Below, one piece after another: positions 1 to 12,400 of a DNA stretch of 64,000 nucleotides (position 1 is the first letter of the stretch; every line of letters begins with the position of its first letter). The notes beneath the pieces are model-generated. The model saw nothing but the letters and a program-made list of their open reading frames with translations. It did no database searches and was not told the DNA's origin. The stretch is from Rutidosis leptorrhynchoides (taxonomy: Eukaryota > Streptophyta > Magnoliopsida > Asterales > Asteraceae). The translations under genes were made by a program, and so were the position numbers. Location: the NCBI RefSeq assembly GCF_046630445.1, contig NC_092341.1:30146001-30210000 (forward strand). The letters are read 5' to 3'.

Positions 1-777
1 TTATTGGAGCTGTGACAAAATTAGCTATCTCGAACAGGAGTTGCAAGGTTATTTTCGGTAATAATAACGCAAAAGAAGCTAGCACAGATACGTGTTAAAC
101 TTTTACTCAGGTTTCGAGTATTTTCAGGTGCATGACTATATGCATCAATCTTTTCTTCCGTAGATGAAATGCGATTGATTCATCCTCTCGATTTAGATGT
201 TTTCAAGGATCATGAAATGTTTGAACGCAGATTGTAATAATCAAGATACAAAGAAGGTTTAAGATGAAATCAAGTGGCATACTTGAAGAAATGTTTAGTT
301 TCATATGTTATATTCAATATTTTAATTCATTTTAATTGTCCAATGTTATTAGTCCACAGTCGATAGTCCACAGTTGACAGTCCAATAATTCATATATAAT
401 TTAATATATAATATTCGAATTAATTAATATGTATCGTGACCCGTGTACATGTCTCAGACTCGATCACAACTCAAACTATATATATTATTGTAGAATCAAC
501 CTCAACCCTGTATAGAGAACTCAATCATTACTGCATATAGAGTGTCTATGGTGATTCCAAATAATATATATAGATGCGTCGATATGATATGTCAAAACCT
601 TGTATACGTGTCCCGATATTTAAAGTGCATAAAATAAATAACAGAAAATAAATGACAATAAATAAAGTGCGTAAAGTAAATAACAGAAATTAAATGACGT
701 TAAATAAAATTGCGAGAATTAAAATTGTGATAAAATAAATTGCGATAATTAAATTGCGATAAATAAAATGTAATATG
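1..777. other. AT-rich repeat-derived flank, no gene
   Basis: No coding region can be supported. About 350-620 is similar in order and wording to about 1780-2040 inside the neighbouring solo LTR (for example the motifs atagagtgtctatggt and caacctcaaccctgtatag), so it is probably a fragment of a related LTR. About 620-775 is a degenerate run of aataaa/attgcgata words that resembles the reverse complement of the U5 end of the LTR at 62.4-62.5 kb. The stretch is best read as eroded retroelement debris. Confidence 0.5.
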
Positions 778-782
778 GAATT

Positions 783-3700
783 TGAAATGTCCCGTTCTTA
801 TTGATTAAAAACGTTCCATATTAATTGATTTTGTTGCGAGGTTTTGACCTCTATATGAGACATTTTTCAAAGACTGCATTCATTTTAAAACAAACCATAA
901 CCTTTATTTCATCAATAAAGGTTTAAAAAGCTTTACGTAGATTATCAAATAATGATAATCTAAAATATCCTGTTTACACACGACCATTACATAATGGTTT
1001 ACAATACAAATATGTTACAACAAAATAAGTTTCTTGAATGCAGTTTTTACACAATATCATACAAGCATGGACTCCAAATCTCGTCCTTATTTAAGTATGC
1101 GACAGCGGAAGCTCTTAATAATCACCTGAGAATAAACAAGCTTAAAACGTCAACAAAATTGTTGGTGAGTTATAGGTTTAACCTATATATATCAAATCAT
1201 AATAATAGACCACAAGATTTCATATTTCAATACACATCCCATACATAGAGATAAAAATCATTCATATGGTGAACACCTGGTAACTGACATTAACAAGATG
1301 CATATATAAGAATATCCCCATCATTCCGGGACACCCTTCGGATATGATATAAATTTCGAAGTACTAAAGCATCCGGTACTTTGGATGGGGTTTGTTAGGC
1401 CCAATAGATCTATCTTTAGGATTCGCGTCAATTAGGGTGTCTGTTCCCTAATTCTTAGATTACCAGACTTAATAAAAAGGGGCATATTCGATTTCGATAA
1501 TTCAACCATAGAATGTAGTTTCACGTACTTGTGTCTATTTTGTAAATCATTTATAAAACCTACATGAATTCTCATTCCAAAAATATTAGATTTTAAAAGT
1601 GGGACTATAGCTCACTTTCACAGATTTTTACTTCGTTGGAAAGTAAGACTTGGCCACTAGTTAATTCACGAACCTATAACAATATATACATATATATCAA
1701 AGTATGTTCAAAATATATTTACAACACTTTTAATATATTTTGATGTTTTAAGTTTATTAAGTCAGCTGTCCTCGTTAGTAACCTACAACTAGTTGTCCAC
1801 AGTTAGATGTACAGAAATAAATCGATAAATATTATCTTGAATCAATCCACGACCCAGTGTATACGTATCTCAGTATTGATCACAACTCAAACTATATATA
1901 TTTTGGAATCAACCTCAACCCTGTATAGCTAACTCCAACATTCACATATAGAGTGTCTATGGTTGTTCCGAAATATATATAGATGTGTCGACATGATAGG
2001 TCGAAACATTGTATACGTGTCTATGGTATCTCAAGATTACATAATATACAATACAAGTTGATTAAGTTATGGTTGGAATAGATTTGTTACCAATTTTCAC
2101 GTAGCTAAAAGAGAAAAATTATCCAATCTTGTTTTACCCATAACTTCTTCATTTTAAATCCGTTTTGAGTGAATCAAATTGCTATGGTTTCATATTGAAC
2201 TCTATTTTATGAATCTAAATAGAAAAAGTATAGGTTTATAGTCGGAAAAATAAGTTACAAGTCGTTTTTGTAAAGGTAGTCATTTCAGTCGAAAGAACGA
2301 CGTCTAGATGACCATTTTAGAAAACATACTTCCACTTTGAGTTTAACCATAATTTTTGGATATAGTTTCATGTTCATAATAAAAATCATTTTCTCAGAAT
2401 AACAACTTTTAAATCAAAGTTTATCATAGTTTTTAATTAACTAACCCAAAACAGCCCGCGGTGTTACTACGACGGCGTATGTCCGATTTTACAGTGTTCT
2501 TCGTGTTTTCAGGTTTTAAATCATTAAGTTAGCATATCATATAGATATCGAACATGTGTTTAGTTGATTTTAAAAGTAAAGTTAGAAGGATTAACTTTTG
2601 TTTGCGAACAAGTTTAGAATTAACTAAACTATGTTCTAGTGATTACAAGTTTAAACCTTCGAATAAGATAGCTTTATATGTATGAATCGAATGATGTTAT
2701 GAACATCATTACTACCTTAAGTTCCTTAGATAAACCTACTGGAAAAGAGAAAAATGGATCTAGCTTCAACGGATCCTTGAATGGCTCGAAGTTCTTGAAG
2801 CAGAATCATGACACGAAAACAAGTTCAAGTAAGATCATCACTTGAAATAAGATTGTTATAGTTATATAAATTTAACCAAAGTTTGAATATGATTATTACC
2901 TTGTATTAGAATGATAACCTACTGTAAGAAACAAAGATTTCTTGAGGTTGGATGATCACCTTACAAGATTGGAAGTGAGCTAGCAAACTTGAAAGTATTC
3001 TTGATTTTATGTAACTAGAACTTGTAGAATATATGAAGAACACTTAGAACTTGAAGATAGAACTTGAGAGAGATCAATTAGATGAAGAAAATTGAAGAAT
3101 GAAAGTGTTGGTAGGTGTTTTTGGTCGTTGGTGTATGGATTAGATATAAAGGATATGTAATTTTGTTTTCATGTAAATAAGTCATGAATGATTACTCATA
3201 TTTTTGTAATTTTATGAGATATTTCATGCTAGTTGCCAAATGATGGTTCCCACATGTGTTAGGTGACTCACATGGGCTGCTAAGATCTGATCATTGGAGT
3301 GTATATACCAATAGTACATACATCTAAAAGCTGTGTATTGTACGAGTACGAATACGGGTGCATACGAGTAGAATTGTTGATGAAACTGAACGAGGATGTA
3401 ATTGTAAGCATTTTTGTTAAGTAGAAGTATTTTGATAAGTGTATTGAAGTCTTTCAAAAGTGTATAAATACATATTAAAACACTACATGTATATACATTT
3501 TAACTGAGCCGTTAAGTCATCGTTAGTCGTTACATGTAAGTGTTGTTTTGAAACCTTTAGGTTAACGATCTTGTTAAATGTTGTTAACCCAATGTTTATA
3601 ATATCAAATTAGATTTTAAATTATTATATTATCATGATATTATCATGTATGAATATCTCTTAATATGATATATATACATTAAATGTCTTTACAACGATAA

Positions 3701-3902
3701 TCGGATAGTCATCATATAGTTTTTACAAGTTTTAACGTTCGTGAATCACCGGTCAACTTGGGTGGTCAATTGTCTATATGAAACATATTTCAATTAATCA
3801 AGTCTTAACAAGTTTGATTGCTTAACATGTTGGAAACATTTAATCATGTAAATATCAATCTCAATTAATATATATAAACATGAAAAAGTTCGGGTCACTA
3901 CA
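783..3902 (-). mobile_element. Solo LTR of a Tekay-type Ty3 element
   Basis: The sequence begins TGAAATGTCCCG and ends CGGGTCACTACA, the reversed form of the TGTAATGACCCG start seen in the complete element to the right. It is flanked by an identical 5-bp duplication, GAATT, at 778-782 and 3903-3907. It has no internal region, PBS or PPT, so it is a solo LTR left by LTR-LTR recombination. Its middle (around 1300-1620) shares a conserved core with the LTRs at 5526, 16823 and 22120. No gene lies within it. Confidence 0.85.
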
Positions 3903-3907
3903 GAATT

Positions 3908-5511
3908 AACAGTTAGCTAGGAATAATTAGCTAGGATTTTGTTATCGTGGTTTCTTAACAAAATTTTATATTGTCAATTAGTCTGTTTCTAATCAATTTT
4001 TATTGTGTCCATTATTTCTTCATTATACCACTTGTTGGATTCTGATAGGTTAAAATCCAAATATATAATTGAATGAAAATGGTTATTTTGTGGTGAACGG
4101 ATTCGTATAGCTGTGGTTGTAAGTAGGATAGTAAATAATAGTTGAATCAGATTCATAGAATGTACAGTGTAATTTATTAATACGAAATCTAAATATTCCT
4201 CGGGTATTACCTACCCGTTAAAATATTTTCACCATTAACAGTTTGTACAATAAAAATTTTAATTACAATCTTTATGAAAACATATATACATATATATTTT
4301 CTTCAGACGTAATCATGGATTTAATGAGTCAATGTGATATTAAACTCATCAGATTTACGGCTAGAACTAGAGTACATAATCTCTAAAATATTAGAGATTA
4401 CATAATCATCACGAAGGACGAAGATATTTTATGTAGAACGATTCGTAGAACGATGATTATGCTTGAGGTATAGATTGCGAGGTTGAGACGTGTGATGATG
4501 TTGTTGTTGTTGATACTGGTTATGCTGCTGGTGCTGCTGATGGTGGTACTGTTGCTGTCGGTGCTACAAGTGTTGTTGGTGCTGAGGTTGGTGATGATGT
4601 TGGTGTAGTAAGTATAGCTTGTAGATCACGCACCATTCTTGTCAGGGTTTCTATCCTACCCTCTATCATTTCTATCTATCCACTCATCTGATTCGATAGA
4701 TCTTGATTATCAATCCGAAGTTCCCTAACTTCTTCTAATATTCCCCATTGATTGATATTCGGAAGTAGAGGTTGAATATTTTCTGAGATTGCAGTAACGC
4801 GACCTTCGAGGTGGAAAACTTTAGCAAGAAGGGTTAATACAGTGTTGCGCATAGGTTCACCGGTGAGTACATCGTTTTCTCCGATGTTAGGAGGTAAATT
4901 TGGTTCGCGGTAGGGCTCGCCTTCTTCATTTCTCCATCGAGTGAGTAAGTCTCGGACCCACCCCCATCTCCTCTAGAAAGAAAAATAACTAAATGGTTGA
5001 GGCACTTCTGGTTCATTGACTTCGGAGTCTGCTTCAATATACATCTCGAAATCGCTTCCGAAACTAATGGAATCCAAGCTAGGTGTAGGATCCATCTCTC
5101 ACGACCAGTTAAAGGGTTTTGATATGTAATGATTTTCGAATATCGAATGATATTCTAATTATATATAGAATATCTATACATACTTCCAAAGATCCCATGA
5201 ATTACAGAGAAAATTAAGAAAACGTGTCAGATAAAGTCTACAGTGATAGATACACTAAGATATGGATTAGTAGATATGCTATGATATGAATTTTGTATAT
5301 ACACTATTCATGCAATCATTGCAGTAAGATGTGTCTAGACTAAGAATGATAAGAAGGTAATTTCCTAAGGATGATAGGCAGATGATTTCCGACTAGAAAT
5401 GATAAGCAAAACTTTTGACATGCAGACACGGTTGAAGTCCAGACTCACTAATGCATCCTAATGACTTATCAGTTAGACACACTAATGCAGACCTGGTTCG
5501 CTAAGACCATC
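3908..5511 (-). other. Leader region of a minus-strand Tekay-type element
   Basis: Read on the minus strand from the PBS at 5523, this matches the layout of the leader in the complete element: PBS, a segment with the tctaactgataagt word, a pre-gag ORF (about 5095-4290), then the motif taacgggtaggta (4220-4208). No gag or pol follows before the solo LTR, so the coding part is deleted or lies outside the window. The rest (3908-4190) shows nothing recognisable. Confidence 0.65.
4290..5095 (-). pseudogene. Pre-gag leader ORF, broken copy
   Basis: On the minus strand a reading frame starts with MDPTPSLDSISFGSDFEM at about 5093 and continues through several in-frame stops. It has a central part with TGEPMRNTVLTLLAKVF and a hydrophilic heptad-like stretch (EEVRELRIDNQDLSNQM), then a Q/H/P-rich tail whose coding frame is ambiguous. 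The same order (acidic Ser-rich start, RWRNEEGEP, TGEP.RNT, helical segment, Q/H tail) recurs at 59686-60200. I do not recognise the family. It lies between PBS and gag position, so it is an accessory ORF of the retroelement. The stops show that this copy is dead. Confidence 0.55.
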
Positions 5512-5523
5512 GCTCTGATACCA
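5512..5523 (-). promoter_or_regulatory. Primer-binding site (initiator tRNA-Met) of the outer element
   Basis: The plus strand reads GCTCTGATACCA, so the minus strand reads TGGTATCAGAGC, the plant initiator-methionine tRNA 3' end complement. With AC as spacer it would abut the LTR start now at 16823. The complete Tekay-type element was inserted exactly at this junction, separating PBS from LTR. Confidence 0.85.
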
Positions 5524-5525
5524 AC

Positions 5526-8427
5526 TGTAATGACCCGGACTTTTTCGATCGATCTATACTTATAAGATTAATATTTACATAAATTAAACCTTACCAACAT
5601 GATAAGCAACCCAAATTGTTGAGACTTATGTTTTTGAAAAGAGATTTACACAACGTTTGACCGTCTAGTTTGACCGATGATATCACGAACTATATAACAT
5701 ATGATAATTATACGTTTGTGTATATATATGTATATATACATATTTAACATGATCTAAGGATGTTTTAATATCTCATTTTGTATTAATAACAATAAGTTAT
5801 AAGTATATTTTGAAACTACTAATTTAAGTTTTCAAAACGATAACTTTAAGTAACGTTTTTTTTTTTTTTTTGATATAAATACTTATAACCTATAATGTTT
5901 ATACATATATCGTATATGTATTGTATTTAATCACTTTTTAAGGACTTAAATACATAAAACAATATAAGTATATTCACAAAAGATAACTATATTTGAATCC
6001 TCGTTCCGTTTTCACAAGATTTCTATACGTATATTTAGAGTATACGTACTCGTATCATACCTAGCTTCTATACGTATTTACTATTGGTATATACACATCA
6101 AATCACCACCAACCAGCCCTTGTTCATGCCTTATGTATAAGGTAACTCTCTTGTTCATGCCTTAAGTATAAGGTAATTACTTTTGTATGATAGTATGACT
6201 AATTACACAAAATTACAACATAAATTTTGTCCATGATCTTCATCATTCACGCCACCATCACCACCATATATACTCCATCCATTTTCAATTTTGCTACATC
6301 ATTTTGCTAGTTAGGAACACACTTTCAAGAGCCTTAAAACCCTTAACCATCTCAGCCCACAACCATGAAGATCTAGCTTCAAAAACATCACTTAATCACC
6401 ATAAGAAAACCCTTACAAAAACACTTCAAGAATCCTTCCAAGAACACAAGTTTACTTCCAATCTTTCATCCAACTCCACCACTCTTTTGATTCTAGGTTT
6501 TTACTTCTCTTTTACAGCAACCTTGTCCAAGTAACTTGAGGTAGTAACTTTGTTCATAACCTTATTCGATTCATATATATATATATATAGTTATCTTATT
6601 TTATGGTATAAAATTTTAACAACAAGAACATAGTTTGAATGTTTTCAAATTTGTTTGCAAACTAAATAGATCCTTCTAACTTAACTTTTAAAATACTTCA
6701 AGACCTGTAATATATCATAAGGATATGCTAACTTAACAAGGTAAAACTTGGTTTTTCAAAGAACACCTTAAAAACTGAATTTACGTCGTCGGAGTACAAC
6801 CGGGGGCTGTTTTGGGTTGGATAATTAAAAACCATCTTGAACTTTGAATTGGAGGCTTATTTTCTGGAAAATTGATATTTACTATGAATATGCTAACACA
6901 TAAAAATTTCATGATTTAACTCAAAGTATAAGTATTTTTAGAAAAATAATCATTTAAGGTTGTTTACATGATGGAAAATGATCAACTTCATAAGTTTCAC
7001 CAAAGTTTGACCTATGAACTGTGATTTTGAATACAAACTAAGGTATTTACAGTTCATATTCTTAAAGAAGGACTCAATCCAAGGAAGTGGCAAGTTGAAC
7101 CAACGAAAACGGAGTTGTAACGAAGAAACTATGACTAAAACAAGATCGGATATCCAAAACTAGTTTAGCCACGAAAATAATTGGAGAAAAATTAAATAAA
7201 TCACATCTTTCTAAAATAACATGATATTTTATATATATGTACTCATAATTTAATTTTATATATTTCAGGATCACCCATAAACTATACGAGAAGATTAATC
7301 ATAAGATCCCATGATTGTACGCAATACGTCTTCTTGACAATATAGGTACCATGGGTCAAGATTAATCCCGACCAATACAAATACGATGGGGGTTTTATTT
7401 ATTTCGATGGGGGTTTTATTTATTTATTGAACACCTAAATATGAACCATTAAAATTGAATTGCTAACTACGGACTAAGAAGACATTAAAAGTATTATAAG
7501 TATATATACTTGACGATTGTTTAAAATGAAGATATATTGGTATATTATATATGGATAGGTTCGTGATATCAACCGGAGACCAAGTCAAAATATATATATC
7601 TTCAAGGCAAAAGTGAGTATATAGTCCCACTTTTAAACTCTAAATATTTCGGGATGAGAATACATGTATTTTATGTTTTACGATATGGACACAAGTAACT
7701 GAAAAATATATTCTACGTTGAGTTGTACCACTGGCATACTTCCCTGTAGCTTGGTAACTACTATTTACAGCGGTATTGTAAACGCGAATCCTGTTGATAG
7801 ATCTATCGGGCCTGACAACCCCAACCGGACTGGACGACCAGTATTCAACGGTTGCACAGTACTTCGTTTCGTGACTACACTTGGTACGGTGTAGTAAGAT
7901 TTCATAATAAAAGGAATATGCGACGTGATTAAATGTTAAGTATGGTTACCAAGTGCTCAACCACTTAGAATATTTTTATTAAAATGTTTATATATGAAAT
8001 CTTGTGGTCTATATATATATATTGCTGCCGGCATTAAACCTATATCTCACCAACTTTATGTTGACGTTTTAAGCATGTTTATTCTCAGGTGATAACTAAA
8101 AGCTTCCGCTGCAACATGTTTAATTTAAGCAAGATCTTGAGTATGCATATTTGTGTCAAAAATAAAACTGCATATCGGAGGATTTGTAATGTAAAATATG
8201 TTGGAGGTCGTATTGTTATTATCACATGTAAAGTTTGTAAGTCTAAGATTATCGCTAAACGATAATCATTATTAAGTTGTTTAAACCTTGTATTTGTAAT
8301 AAAAGCTATGGTTTGTATTGTAAAAACGAATGCAGTTTTTGAAAAATGTCGCATATAGAGGTCAATACCTCGCGATGAAATCATATGTTATTGTATTCGT
8401 CCTGATGGTTAAGGTCGGGTTATGACA
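5526..8427 (+). repeat. 5' LTR of the complete Tekay-type element
   Basis: It starts TGTAATGACCCGG and ends GGGTTATGACA. It carries poly-T, AT-rich microsatellite runs and a conserved core near 7790 (gatagatctatcgggcctga) shared with the other Tekay-type LTRs in the window. Short ORFs inside it (for example 6304-6534 +, 7074-7274 -) recur only because the LTR recurs, and I do not treat them as genes. Confidence 0.93.
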
Positions 8428-8429
8428 TG

Positions 8430-8441
8430 TGGTATCAGAGC
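8430..8441 (+). promoter_or_regulatory. Primer-binding site, initiator tRNA-Met
   Basis: TGGTATCAGAGC follows the LTR end after two bases. This is the standard plant initiator tRNA-Met complement used to start minus-strand DNA synthesis. Confidence 0.92.
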
Positions 8442-8615
8442 GGTGGTCTTAGCGAACCAGGTTTGCATTAGTGTGTCTAACTGATAAGTCGTTAGGATAC
8501 ATTTGTAAGTCTGGACTTTGATCGGGTCTGATTTAAAAACCATTGCTTATCATTGTTGGTTAAAATTTATATGTAAATATTATGTAGTACTAATGGGTTA
8601 GTTGTTGTGTGATAG

Positions 8616-9068
8616 ATGTCGGGCTCAAAACTTGTTATCACATTCAGCGACTCCGAACCAGAATCTTCAGATGGTGTTCCAGTCATTAACCTATCCGATG
8701 ACGAAAATAATATCTTTGGGGAAGACTCACAAATTCCGGATGAAACGACTATAGAGAACCCGGAAAGTGAACCCGAGGAGGAAAGTGAACCCGAGGAGGA
8801 AAGTGAACCCGAGGAAGAAATATAGGAAATTACAAAAGACAAGTTCGAACTAGGAAAGAAACGAAAGGCTAATGAATTAGAAAATTCAAATCCCGAGTTT
8901 AGTGAGGATGATGTGGCACCAACTCCACTAGACACTACCACCCCTATTCCCGCTATTCCTATTCGTTCTATCCCGACATCCAGTTCTTCAGCCCCACAGC
9001 CAAAATATAGGCAGACAGCCAGGATAAGCGTTAAGCGATTCTTTGAACCTAAACGTCCTAGAAAATAG
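8616..9068 (+). pseudogene. Pre-gag acidic ORF with one in-frame TAG
   Basis: A 150-codon frame opens with MSGSKLVITFSDSEPESS and closes at TAG 9066-9068. A single TAG at 8823-8825 (codon 70) splits it. The first half is very acidic and contains three exact or nearly exact 18-bp repeats (8763-8816) coding ESEPEE. The second half is basic at its end (KRFFEPKRPRK), like a nuclear-targeting or nucleic-acid-binding tail. It sits between PBS and gag, in the position of the broken ORFs at 4290-5095 and 59686-60200, although sequence similarity to those is weak. No known domain is recognised. Whether the TAG is read through, suppressed or simply a mutation cannot be told from one copy. Confidence 0.55.
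8763..8816 (+). repeat. 18-bp tandem repeat, three copies, in the pre-gag ORF
   Basis: The unit gaaagtgaacccgaggag repeats three times, the third differing in its last base. It keeps the frame and encodes ESEPEE three times. Confidence 0.95.
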
Positions 9069-9265
9069 ACCAAACGATGCGCTGCCGTATTAAACCATGG
9101 GATCATATAATGTTTTGTATAATATTATTAGTGTGGTTTGCTTAATGTTCGATGTAAGATAAGCATATGTAAAATAGTGAAGTATGAAATGCAATAATTT
9201 TCCATGGTTAAGTATTATTTAGATGGTAGTAATTGGTTCTGTACTAAGCTATTAAGTATGGACAT

Positions 9266-9280
9266 TAACGGGTAGGTACT
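9266..9280 (+). promoter_or_regulatory. Second copy of the PPT motif in the leader
   Basis: These 15 bases are identical to 13901-13915 at the PPT/3' LTR junction. A 13-base version is kept in the leader of the older minus-strand relative (4208-4220). Its position between the pre-gag ORF and gag suggests an internal plus-strand priming site, which is an inference. Confidence 0.5.
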
Positions 9281-9436
9281 ACCCTAGATATAATTATAAA
9301 ACGCTAATAAGAAGAAAAGGCTTTTATAATAATACCTGGTTCATATTATTAATAAGCTATAATGTACTGTAAATATACACTACATCTATAATATTCCATG
9401 TGAATAATTATTTTCTTTTCATTCTTATAGAAGAAT

Positions 9437-12400
9437 ATGGCGCGATTGAATCGAATGACGGAACAAGAAGTCGAGGAATTCATCAACCAGCGAGTGAACG
9501 ACAGAATGTTATGGGTCGAGGTTGCAAGAGCTGCTGCAGTTAACCCAAATCCTCGTGTAGGATGCACCTACAAAACTTTTCAAGCTTGCAAGCCCTTATC
9601 ATTCAGTGGAACAGAAGGACCGATCGGTTTAACCCGGTGGATAGAAAAGATGGAGACTGTGTTTAAAATCAGTGGTTGTGTTGAAAAGGACATGACCAAG
9701 TATGCATCGTGCACTTTACAAGATAGTGCACTCACGTGGTGGAAAAATTATGTGAAGGCTGTAGGAGGAGATGTAGCTTATGATACTCCATGGGAAGAAT
9801 TCAAAATAATGTTAATCAACGAGTATTGTCCAAGGAACGAGGTTAGGAAGTTGGAAGATGAATTACAAAGCCTGAAGGTTGTTGGTACTGAAATCACCAA
9901 CTACAATCAGCGATTCATGGAATTAGTTTTGCTATGTCCTGAATTAGTTCCAACCGAAGAACGGAAGATTGAAATGTACAAAGATGGTTTGCCCAAAAAG
10001 GTCAAGGCAAATGTTACAGCATCGAAACCTAATACAATTCATGAAGCTATAACCATGGCAACCGAGCTAATGGATCAGGTCATCATGGATAAGAAAGTAT
10101 CCAATACTGATGTGAAGGTATCAGGTAACAAAAGAAAGTGGAATGGAAATTATGATCGAGGTAACCAACAACAATCTTTTAAGAAACAAGAAATCACGTA
10201 AGGTGCGGGTAGTGGTTTAAGCTTTGGTTACAAAGGACAAAATCCTTTATGTAACCGATGCCTCAAACATCACTCTGGCTACTGTAATGTGGTATGCAAC
10301 AAATGTAATCGAAAGGGTCATCTTGCTGAAGATTGTAGGGCTCTCGTTACAAATACAAATGGTACCAAGACTCCTGCCACCAATGCAAATAGAACTGCTT
10401 TGGCTACCATTACTTGTTATGGGTGTGGAAAACAAGGTCACTATAAGAGCCAGTGCCCGAATCCTGAGAAGAATATCGGACCTGCACGTGGGAGAGCATT
10501 TATTATTAATGCTAGAGAGGCATGTGAAGACCCGGAGCTTGTTACGGGTACGTTTACCATTAATAACTTATCAGCATCTATTATATTTGATACTGGTGCC
10601 GATAGAAGTTACGTGTGTAGAAATTTTTACACTAAATTGAATTGTTCATCATTACCTCTAGATGCTAAGTACATGATTGAGTTAGCTAATGGTAAACTAA
10701 TTAAAGCCGATAAAATTTGTCGTGATTGTAAAATAAATTTAGCCGGAGAAACGTTTAAAATTGACTTGATACCCGTAGAATTAGGAAGTTTTGATGTAAT
10801 AGTCGGCATGGACTGGATGTCCAAAGTAGGAGCTGAAGTTGTGTGTGCCAAGAAGGCAATTCGCATTCCTTGTAAGGGTAAAATGCCGGTGATGATTTAT
10901 GGAGAGAAGGGTAACTCAAAGCTAAAACTCATTAGCTGTTTGAAAGCCAAGAAGTGTTTAGAAAAGGGATGTTATGCTATTCTAGCACATGTTAATAAAG
11001 TCGAAAAGAAAGAAAAAGAGAAGTGCATCAACGACGTGCCTGTGGCAAGAGATTTTCCTGAAGTTTTTCCGGAAGAGTTGCCGGGTTTACCTCCATTTAG
11101 ATCTGTAGAATTTCAAATAGATTTAGTACCAGGAGCTGCACCAGTTGCCCGTGCTCCATATAGAATTGCACCGTCCGAGTTAAAAGAACTTCAGAGTCAG
11201 TTAAAAGAATTACTGGATCGTGGATTCATACGACCAAGTACTTCACCGTGGGGAGCTCCGATTCTATTTGTTAAAAAGAAAGATGGATCTTTTAGGATGT
11301 GTATAGATTATCGTGAATTAAATAAGTTAACTATCAAAAATCGGTATCCACTACCGAGAATTGACGACTTATTTGATCAACTCCAAGGATCATGTGTGTA
11401 CTCGAAAATTGACCTAAGATCGGGCTATCATCAATTACGCGTCAAAGAAGAAGATATACCGAAAACTGCTTTTCGGACACGTTACGGTCATTACGAATTT
11501 TTGGTCATGCCGTTTGGATTAACGAATGCGCCAGCTGTATTCATGGACCTCATGAATCGAGTTTGTAGTCTGTATTTAGATAAGTTTGTTATCGTTTTCA
11601 TTGACGATATTCTTATCTATTCCAAGAGTGAGCAAGAGCATGAACAGCATTTAAGATTGGTATTAGAATTGTTAAGAAAAGAACAATTATACGCCAAATT
11701 TTCTAAGTGTGCGTTTTGGTTGAAAGAAGTGCAATTTCTTGGCCATGTTGTTAGTAGCAAAGGAATTCAGGTTGACCCAGCTAAAATTGAGGCCATTGAA
11801 AAATGGGAGACTCCTAAGACACCAACGCAGATACGCCAATTTTTAGGTTTAGCCGGTTATTATAGAAGGTTTATTCAAGATTTTTCCCGAATAGCTAAAC
11901 CATTGACATCGTTAACACAAAAAGGGAAGAAGTACGAATGGACCTTTGAGCAGGAGAGTGAATTTCAATTACTCAAGAAGAAGTTGACCACGGCACCTAT
12001 TTTATCGTTACCTGAAGGGAACGATGATTTTGAGATATATTGTGATGCTTCGCGACAAGGTTTTGGTTGCGTCCTTATGCAACGAAAGAAAGTTATTGCA
12101 TACGCATCCCGACAATTGAAGATTCACGAGCGGAATTATACGACGCATGATCTAGAATTGGGGGCAGTAGTGTTTGCATTGAAGATATGGAGACACTATT
12201 TATATGGGGTTAAATGCACTGTGTTTACCGATCATAAAAGCCTTCAACATATCTTCGATCAGAAACAGCTGAACATGAGGCAACGTAGGTGGGTCGAGCT
12301 GATAAACGACTATGATTGTGAGATTCGCTATCATCCTGGGAAAGTGAATGTAGTGGCCGACGCTCTAAGCAGAAAGGAACGGGAACCAATTCGAGTAAGA

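Noticed and set aside
7074-7274. Minus-strand ORF also present near 15442 and 23612
   Set aside because: It recurs only because the LTR recurs; the copies are too similar at DNA level to show protein constraint.
8567-9106. 179-codon Ser-rich minus-strand ORF
   Set aside because: Antisense shadow of the acidic pre-gag ORF; its low complexity mirrors the sense repeats.
10224-10640. ORF overlapping gag-pol in another frame
   Set aside because: Shadow of the zinc-knuckle and protease region, which is clearly the coding frame.
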